This document shows positions 57,836 through 64,000 of a stretch of DNA of 64,000 nucleotides, piece after piece. The position numbers were made by a program, and so were the translations under genes. Each line of letters begins with the position of its first letter. The stretch's first letter is position 1. Source of the stretch: Pachyseris speciosa (Eukaryota; Cnidaria; Anthozoa; Scleractinia; Pachyseridae); assembly GCA_016490735.1 (NCBI GenBank), contig JAEMWC010000345.1:362501-426500 (forward strand). The letters are read 5' to 3'. The notes below the pieces were generated by a model, which had not been told where the DNA came from, made no database searches, and was given only the letters and a program-made list of their open reading frames with translations.

Positions 57836-58530
57836 TATATATGTAAATACCTTCGAAGCCATGAAAGCCGTAGAACAATATACTAAAGGAACCATGCAAA
57901 CACAGTTTGCCACTCAGCTTTTTTTTCTTTGAAAGAAAAAACTTTTAGCCACGAGTCGGAATCGAACCGACGTTCCTCAGTTACTAGTCGGGCGTGATAA
58001 CCACTGCACTACCGGAGCAACCACGCTGGCAACGCGGCCACTTTAGAAAGTGAGTAGTATCGCACGTCGGCCATTCCTCGGAACATTTTTCTTTCGAGAC
58101 TTTTGTGTGTTTCCTGGCTTCTAAATTCCCTGGACGGGAATTAGAAATATATATATGTAACATCGAAAGCTGAGTGGCAAACTGTGTTTGCATGGTTCCT
58201 TTAGTATATTGTTCTACGGCTTTCATGGCTTCGAAGGTATTTACATATATATATTTCTAATTCCCGTCCAGGGAATTTAGAAGCCAGGAAACACACAAAA
58301 GTCTCGAAAGAAAAATGTTCCGAGGAATGGCCGACGTGCGATACTACTCACTTTCTAAAGTGGCCGCGTTGCCAGCGAGGTTGCTGCGGTAGTGTAGTGG
58401 TTATCACGCCCGACTAGTAACTGAGGAACGTCGGTTCGATTCCGACTCGTGGCTAAAAGTTTTTCTTTCAACAGAGATGTGTGTCGAAAGCTGAGTGGCA
58501 AACTGTGTTTGCATGGTTCCTTTAGTATAT
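57836..58530. mobile_element. Composite inverted SINE (two tRNA heads) with 13-bp target duplication
   Basis: A minus-oriented unit with tRNA-like head at 57947-58022 is joined to a tail fragment (58168-58250) and a plus-oriented unit with head at 58379-58454. The arms are near-identical over roughly 280 bp, forming a large palindrome. TGTAGCCATTTTA at 57823-57835 and 58531-58543 is a perfect 13-bp duplication, so the whole structure entered as one event. The heads read AGTG(C/T)AGTGGTTATCACG and GGTTCGATTCC, like tRNA-Val A and B boxes. Confidence 0.85.
58379..58454 (+). tRNA. tRNA-Val-like SINE head
   Basis: A box (TAGTGTAGTGGTTATCACG) and B box (GGTTCGATTCC) are intact and correctly spaced, so pol III transcription is possible. 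The acceptor strands (GCTGCGG / TCGTGGC) pair only partly, as expected for a SINE head. Its inverted partner is at 57947-58022. Confidence 0.55.
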
Positions 58531-58739
58531 TGTAGCCATTTTACCTCTGAGATTGTCCGTGTAGATATGAAACGACAACAAAAAAGCTGTTAATATCGTC
58601 GAGTTCCATAACTGAGGGATCTATTTTCACCTTGCTGTGATATTGCTAAAAATTACAAGAGTCATTAAAATGAACCAGGCAAAATTCCACAACTGAGGAT
58701 CTCTATATCGAATTGAATTCTTCATAAAATATGGGAAAA

Positions 58740-60050
58740 TCGTGGAACAACAGGTGAGCCTTGTTATGTCTTCTTAGGTTATACGGATTGTTTCGCCATA
58801 CAGCCATATCTGAGATCAGTGAGGGTGTGTTATCGCTGGCTGTGATGTAAAATAATTTAATGAGACTTATTCCTCTCTTATTTCTCTTTTATTCCTAAAC
58901 CGCAGTACTGTAGTTATTTAACAATTAGATTATGAGCTCGAGATTTCTATCGCGTGATAGCTGATGAGGGCGCAGCCCGAATTAGCTATTACGCATAGAA
59001 ATCGAGAGCGAATAATCTAATTGTATTAGTCGTTCAAAACTAAGCAAGTAAATTGTCTAAAACCTCCTCGCAGACACTTCGAAAACGCGAAGAAGCGGCC
59101 GCCATTTTGTTGACAATCGCTACTCACTATCTATCACAGAATAGATAGCGAGTAGCGTAGCCAATCAGAGAACGGCATTCGTGATAGAACGCTAGTAGAT
59201 TTATATAGAAGCGTGGACAGGCCGATATTCCATCTACATCCTGTTATTTCTAACATTGTTTGGCATCTGCTTCGAGAAAATAACAGGCTCATATCAATTT
59301 CAACCACCCGCAGACTTTTTAATTAAAAAGTGTCCTGTGTTAGTTAACCAAGCAGTCTGTCTTTAGATGAGATAGCGGTTCGGTCACAACTTCACCCGAA
59401 AGGTAAGCCACAGAAGTGTTTATTCTTTCAAAGCGTTCAGTATCCTGAAGATAATTTGTTTAAATAGGTGTAAAAAAAAAAGCAGTTAAAAGGTTAAAAC
59501 GATCCAAACAACGATGCCTTCTATTTTGTTTTACTTCTATTTAGTTCCTCTAATGTCGTCATAAAATAACACCTTGAAAAGAAAATGAAAGAAGGTCTAT
59601 GTTCACCAAAACCGCTTTCAATTCATTTACTTGTACGTGGTTTGCTTTTCGTTTGACTTACAGAGGCCCCCTAATGGAGAAAACGACAAATAAATTTTTA
59701 AATTCATGACGTTCTTAGCTAAATTAACACAGGAAGCTTTTAAACTGTCTCACACATGCTGGACAATTTACAGCAAAAAATTGTTTCATAAAGACTTTGG
59801 TACAGGCAGCAGGTCTTCCTGACCATAGTTCCTGAATGCACTCGAAACTGGACTTAGTGCAAGAAAATGTATTTCTTAAAAATTAGGACAGGAGTAGATT
59901 AAATGTTTAGGCGAGCGGAATGCATGAGGATTTAATTTTCTTTTTACAGTTTTAAGGTGTGTTTGAACAACTACTTACTTCTGTTTTAATAATGTAGTTA
60001 GATACTTTTAAAGGCCACAGCTTTTCTTTGATTATTAAAACCTGTAGGAC
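58740..60050. repeat. Segmental duplication array, copy II
   Basis: Matches 48770-49620 and 50960-51960 in order, interrupted by the palindrome at 58922-59023. A hairpin GCTACTCACTATCTAT / ATAGATAGCGAGTAGC lies at 59119-59156. Confidence 0.65.
58922..59023. mobile_element. 102-bp foldback element
   Basis: CAATTAGATTAT and GAGATTTCTATCGCGTGATAG on the left pair with CTATTACGCATAGAAATC and ATAATCTAATTG on the right. A GGGCGCAGCCC mini-hairpin caps the loop. Confidence 0.72.
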
Positions 60051-60693
60051 AGTTTAGCTAAAATAAAATCAGTGTTAAATTTTAGTTCCTGTTCGGTATT
60101 CAAACTTGAATAATGTCCAAAACGATCGAAAAAAGCGGAGAGTTCGACAAATGTTTGAAAAATTTTTTATTACTGGTCGGCATTCAAATCTGAGTCAATG
60201 TTGAGCAAAAAGATTTTAAAAATCCGGTCAGTTTTTTAAGTCAATTTTTACTCGATTTTTCTTTGTTTTCTTTCCTAAGGCAATACTTGTTCAGATGGCA
60301 ATAAAATACAAGCTACGGTACGAACAACTTCCTGCAAAATGCAAACAGGTAGAATGTGATGGGAGTTTGAAACATGTTTTCAATGACATAGTTGAGTTTA
60401 TCGTTTGTCTCACGATTGAGTCACATCCCGGTATTTCGAACGTTATATTGCTGGTCTTCATCGGGCAGTGCTATCGACTGGCTATTTATCAGTATGACTT
60501 GGGTAGTACCGTGGTTGGTGGTGATTGGTGCGCCGCGCGCAGCTTTCCTCGCTTAGGCTCGTGTTCTAAATTATCTTTTATAATCATTTATAATGTGTGT
60601 GCTAGTTAAAAAAAGCATTTCTACCATCAGCATTATAAAACATGAAGACCGCCTTCAGTTATTGCGCTACCATCTATTGTAATTAGAATTAAA
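60051..60693. other. No gene recognised
   Basis: A 104-codon plus frame at 60295-60609 has no recognisable domain. Otherwise AT-rich. Confidence 0.35.
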
Positions 60694-60767
60694 GCCCTGG
60701 CCAAACGGACTCGCAAGTAGACGCAAGTTTTCAACTTGCGTCTACTTGCCATTCCGTTTGGCCAGGA
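60694..60767. repeat. 74-bp near-perfect hairpin with GGCCAAACGG arms
   Basis: CCTGGCCAAACGGA pairs with TCCGTTTGGCCAGG. GCAAGTAGACGCAAGTT (60713-60729) pairs perfectly with 60733-60749 around a 3-nt loop. GCCC(T/C)GGCCAAACG also begins the repeat at 62291, hinting at one family. Confidence 0.8.
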
Positions 60768-60939
60768 CTTGCGTGCACTTGCGTTGATCCTTTAAAATAC
60801 ATTGACAGATTGAATTTAAAATAATCTCGAGGAACTTGAGCTAACTATTTCCACAGGGAGACAGTTTCAGTCAGATGAAGTAGTTTTTAATCCAGTTACA
60901 ATTATTAAACCTTTGCACCCAGAACGAATCTCTTGGATT

Positions 60940-62270
60940 CTAAGCCGGCATAAAAATGCTTAGTAGACTGCAAGAAGCCACTAGAAGAACTCCTCCCGAC
61001 AAAGAAAAAGTCCGAGACTAAAATTACGACATTGTTAAGAGGGGACTAGTCTCAGCCTTGTGTATGTTTTCCCTTTAGAGAGTATTATCATAACGTTAGC
61101 CTTGTGTATGTTTTCTCTATAGAGAGTGTTATCATAACGCAGTTTCATAGCGTTCTCTCGTTTTTCGCCTAACATCAAGTTAGACACCGGAATCCTCGTG
61201 CGTTTTGAGGTTAGCTTACCAAGAAAGTGCTGAGAAGTCTGTTTTAAGTTGCGAGAAAATGTCATTCCAAGAAACAGAGTCAACTGATTTCTTAAATCTA
61301 ACCTACTGGGCAATAAAAAGGATAGGGAACTCTCAGCCAATAAAAAGAATCTGATTTGAAACAAATATTCTTTACGCATTTTCCACGTTAAATTAAATGT
61401 GAAATAAAGTGCGAAGTTTGCACACTTGGGGCAAGCCTCCATCAGAAATAAAGAGAATCACAGCTTCGCATGTGTACTAGAGTGTTAAAACACAACTTGT
61501 TCATTCGATTTGCATAGCTATCATAAATATCGTATGCCAGACTCAAAAGCTAACTTCTTACCAAGAAGGAGAAAAGTTTTAACTGTAGTAACCACAAACC
61601 TTTAGATACAATTATTTAGAAATTCCTTAATAAAACGGAGCATTTAAACGGTCGTTGAGCAAAAATAAACACTTGTAGAAGCTTATTTGTCTCAAGTCCT
61701 CAGCAAGAGCGTGTTTTTGGTTATCCCGTGGAATTCTCCTCATGAATAAGTTTTCGATGCAGAGTCCACCTGTAAAGTCGTTCTGGCAAATATCTTGAAA
61801 AGAAAATAGAAGAAGATCTACGCTAACCAAAAACGTTGTCAGTTCTTATATCTACGTGATGTTTGCGGTTGGGCTGAGCTACATAAGATGAGTGAGTACG
61901 GACTCCCGCTAACGGAGAAAACCACAAATAAAAAATTCATGACGCTCTCAACTTAAAAATAAACACAAGAAGCTTTTGAGCTCTCTCACACAAGCTGCAC
62001 AATTTAGAGGAAAAACATTGTTTTATAGAGAGGTTCGTTCATGAGAAAAGGTGTTAAAAACAACTCTATCTATCAATGGTTTATGTAAGAAGAAAGAGAC
62101 GTAATGATCAGAAAATAAGCCTATTCAAAAGTCAAGAAGGCAGGGAGGTTCAAACATGTTTATAATAATATGCGTAGAATGTGCTGAGAAAGGTTGGTGG
62201 GATAGTTTAGCTTTTCATACGAATACTAACATCGTCAATGAGAAGGGATAAGGTACCCATGAGAGATTCC
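60940..62270. repeat. Segmental duplication array, copy III
   Basis: Corresponds to 50290-51130 and 51990-52010: TTAAGA(G/A)GGGAC(T/C)A, CATCAGAAATAAAGAGA, GAAGCTTTTGAGCTCTCTC and ATCGTCAATGAGAAG. GCCTTGTGTATGTTTTC is itself doubled at 61054 and 61101. Confidence 0.65.
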
Positions 62271-62289
62271 CGCGGACTTAGTCCCGCTA

Positions 62290-62545
62290 AAGCCCCGGCC
62301 AAACGCTCCCAACATTTCAACGCAACATCTTGCAACATATTTGGGCACAACATGTTGCACACGTTTGGCCACCCTGTTGCAATATGTTGCGACATGTTGA
62401 ATGCATGGTGTTGGCTCAAATTTGAAAACGGTCAAAGTTTTCGTGCAAAATTTTGGATGTTGCATGATGTTGTACTCGTTTGGCCACATTCACGCAACAT
62501 TGTTGCACTAGGGCATGCGCGCAAGGTCGATTTGCTATTTTAAAG
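62290..62545. repeat. Repeat rich in AACATGTTGCA palindromes
   Basis: CCCCGGCCAAACG at the start, then many ATGTTGCAACAT-like half-sites in both orientations and TTTGGCCAC(C/A) at three places. A diverged piece occurs at 62680-62740. Confidence 0.6.
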
Positions 62546-62679
62546 CGCCAGAACACAGCAACAGCGACAACACCTTCATTTGCCTTATACTTAATTACAC
62601 ACATACATAAAAATACACACATACGTAAAAATAGAGAAAAGATAATATTTGTTTGTACTTAATAAAGCCTGGAGCTGAA

Positions 62680-63250
62680 ATGCACACGTTTCGCCACCCT
62701 GTGGCGATATGTTGCATCATGTTGGATGGTGTTGGCACATAAACATCGACAACCGGTAATGGAGAAAACCACAAATAAAAAAAACATGAAACTCTTAACT
62801 TTAAATAAACACAGGAAGCTTTTGAGTTCTCTTACACAAGCTGCACAATGTAGAGAAACTCGTTGTTCGTTCATCAGCCAAGAAGTTCAATTCAGATTCT
62901 TATCCTGGTGCAGAAAATATATCTATCTGTGGATTTTAATTTGGTTTATGGAAAAAGTAAACAACGTAATATAATACAATATGCCTATTCACACGTCATG
63001 AAGGCAGCCGGAGTTCGTGTCATGCGAAAGGTTGGTGGGATAGTTTAGGGTTTCATGTGAATAATTAATATCGTCAATGAGAAGTGATAACGCAACCATG
63101 CGAGATTAAACAAGGAAAGAAGCAAAGAAATAGAAAGTAAGGAACATGCAAAAAAAAACTTGAAAAACATAAAACCTAAGAATTTCGAAAGAGACAAAGG
63201 TAAGAATAATATTTGTAAGATACACGCGGTGTAAGATTACCTACAAACGC
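62680..63250. repeat. Segmental duplication array, copy IV
   Basis: TAATGGAGAAAACCACAAAT, AAACACAGGAAGCTTTTGAG and ATCGTCAATGAGAAGTGATA repeat the order of copies I and III in shortened form. Confidence 0.6.
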
Positions 63251-63253
63251 TAA

Positions 63254-63998
63254 GGGCCTGTTTACAAGCAGGGAGGGTAACCCTGAGTACTAGGGTTACC
63301 CTAGCAGGTGGGTCAAAGATAGCCCGCCGCTGGATAGCCCCCCAGAAATACTTTATCACAAACGAAATGGCCGACAAGAGAAGAGTTCTTCTAAGTACTT
63401 CAATTCTCCTGTCATACTGCCTGTTATTGCTGCGTTCGAGTGTCATGGAATGCTGTTATGTTATCTTCTTATTTCTAGACAAAGACAAGTAAGTTGTAAT
63501 ATTAAAAGCGATCCTGTAATACATTACATCACTCCCTCGAATGCAACATGTGAAACGGTAGAGTGATTCGAGGAAGAAGATTACGAAGAAAACTTGGCCG
63601 TACAGAACAGTGGTGGAGGAAATTATTCGAAGGAAGGATGCTTGCCCACCGTGCACTAGAAATGTTTTCTGTTTCTGAGAGAAAAGGAAGATTATAACGT
63701 CTTGAGCCTCGCGTTGTGTTCAGTCCGCCACGATGGCCGTTTCTTCAGGTTTGTCGTCAACATTCAAAGGGTCTGGAAACAATTAAAAAGTTGTCCAGGG
63801 TAGGCGAGTTATCACTAACACAGCGTTTACAAGGCAGCTAGGGTTACCCTGGCGATAGGGTAACCCTAGCGCCATGGTAACCCTAGCTGCCTTGTAAACA
63901 CTTCGAAGAAAAAAAACGAAATGTGGGAGCGACAGGGTAACACTCCTGTCAGGGTAACCCTAGCACTAGGGTTACCCTACCTGCTTGTAAACAGGGCC
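63254..63998. mobile_element. Harbinger-like nonautonomous element, copy Y (complete, 745 bp)
   Basis: GGGCCTGTTTACAAGCAGG and CCTGCTTGTAAACAGGGCC are inverted ends, each followed inward by AGGGTAACCCT-type blocks. The left flank is TAA. On the right the window ends after TA, consistent with the 3-bp TWA duplication of PIF/Harbinger elements. No intact transposase; small frames on the minus strand are degenerate. Confidence 0.7.
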
Positions 63999-64000
63999 TA

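Noticed and set aside
58960..58992. Hammerhead-like CTGATGAGGGCGCAGCCCGAAT
   Set aside because: The second box is GAAT instead of GAAA and stem I/III pairings belong to a larger foldback element, so no ribozyme is called.

Overview
The window is eukaryotic and animal-like. Protein-coding content is sparse, exons are short with GT-AG splice sites, the sequence is AT-rich, and most of it is transposable-element debris. The mix of a Penelope-like reverse transcriptase, a Ty3/gypsy element, a jockey/CR1-type LINE, tRNA-derived SINE-like repeats, many short inverted-repeat elements and hammerhead-ribozyme repeats fits an anthozoan cnidarian, most likely a stony coral. That assignment is inference. 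No bacterial, viral or CRISPR features were seen.

Host genes. (1) A plus-strand gene encoding a very lysine/arginine-rich (probably nuclear) protein has its last five recognisable coding exons at 2048-2114, 20312-20397, 21366-21438, 22263-22321 and 23181-23234, with a polyadenylation signal at 23385. Exon phases are compatible throughout, and the exons look like a duplicated two-exon module. The first intron here is about 18 kb and holds most of the transposons. (2) A minus-strand intronless gene (24696-26432, 578 codons) encodes a basic, disordered protein with three internal repeats and a TATA box. (3) Minus-strand exon candidates lie at 28885-29122 (3' terminal), 43128-43199, 43752-43821, 45084-45116 and 57656-57801. 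They look spliced but I could not assign them to families or prove they belong together.

Layout. 1-7.6 kb: inverted Penelope fragments, a MITE, a host exon, a decayed LINE, and a decayed gypsy element into which a G/C-tipped repeat has jumped. 7.6-20 kb: the large intron, with a palindrome chain at 9.74 kb, a 534-bp tandem duplication, foldback elements, tRNA-derived repeats and two copies of a 251-254 bp repeat carrying a hammerhead ribozyme on the minus strand, one split by a 569-bp long-TIR element. 20-29 kb: the host genes. 29-44 kb: mostly unannotatable AT-rich sequence with stacked local tandem duplications, a 1-kb TIR element and other short TIR elements. 44-48 kb: a 105-bp tandem repeat and a Harbinger-like element. 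48.7-63.2 kb: several degenerate copies of one duplicated segment surrounding a real minus-strand exon, next to which a 695-bp composite inverted SINE has landed. 63.25-64 kb: a complete Harbinger-like nonautonomous element.

The most interesting system is the hammerhead-bearing tandem repeat (retrozyme-like) at 14.8-16.9 kb. The best structural surprises are the composite SINE palindrome 34 bp from a 3' splice site, a family of 81-220 bp foldback elements with 9-11 bp target duplications, and the overlapping palindromes at 9738-9834.
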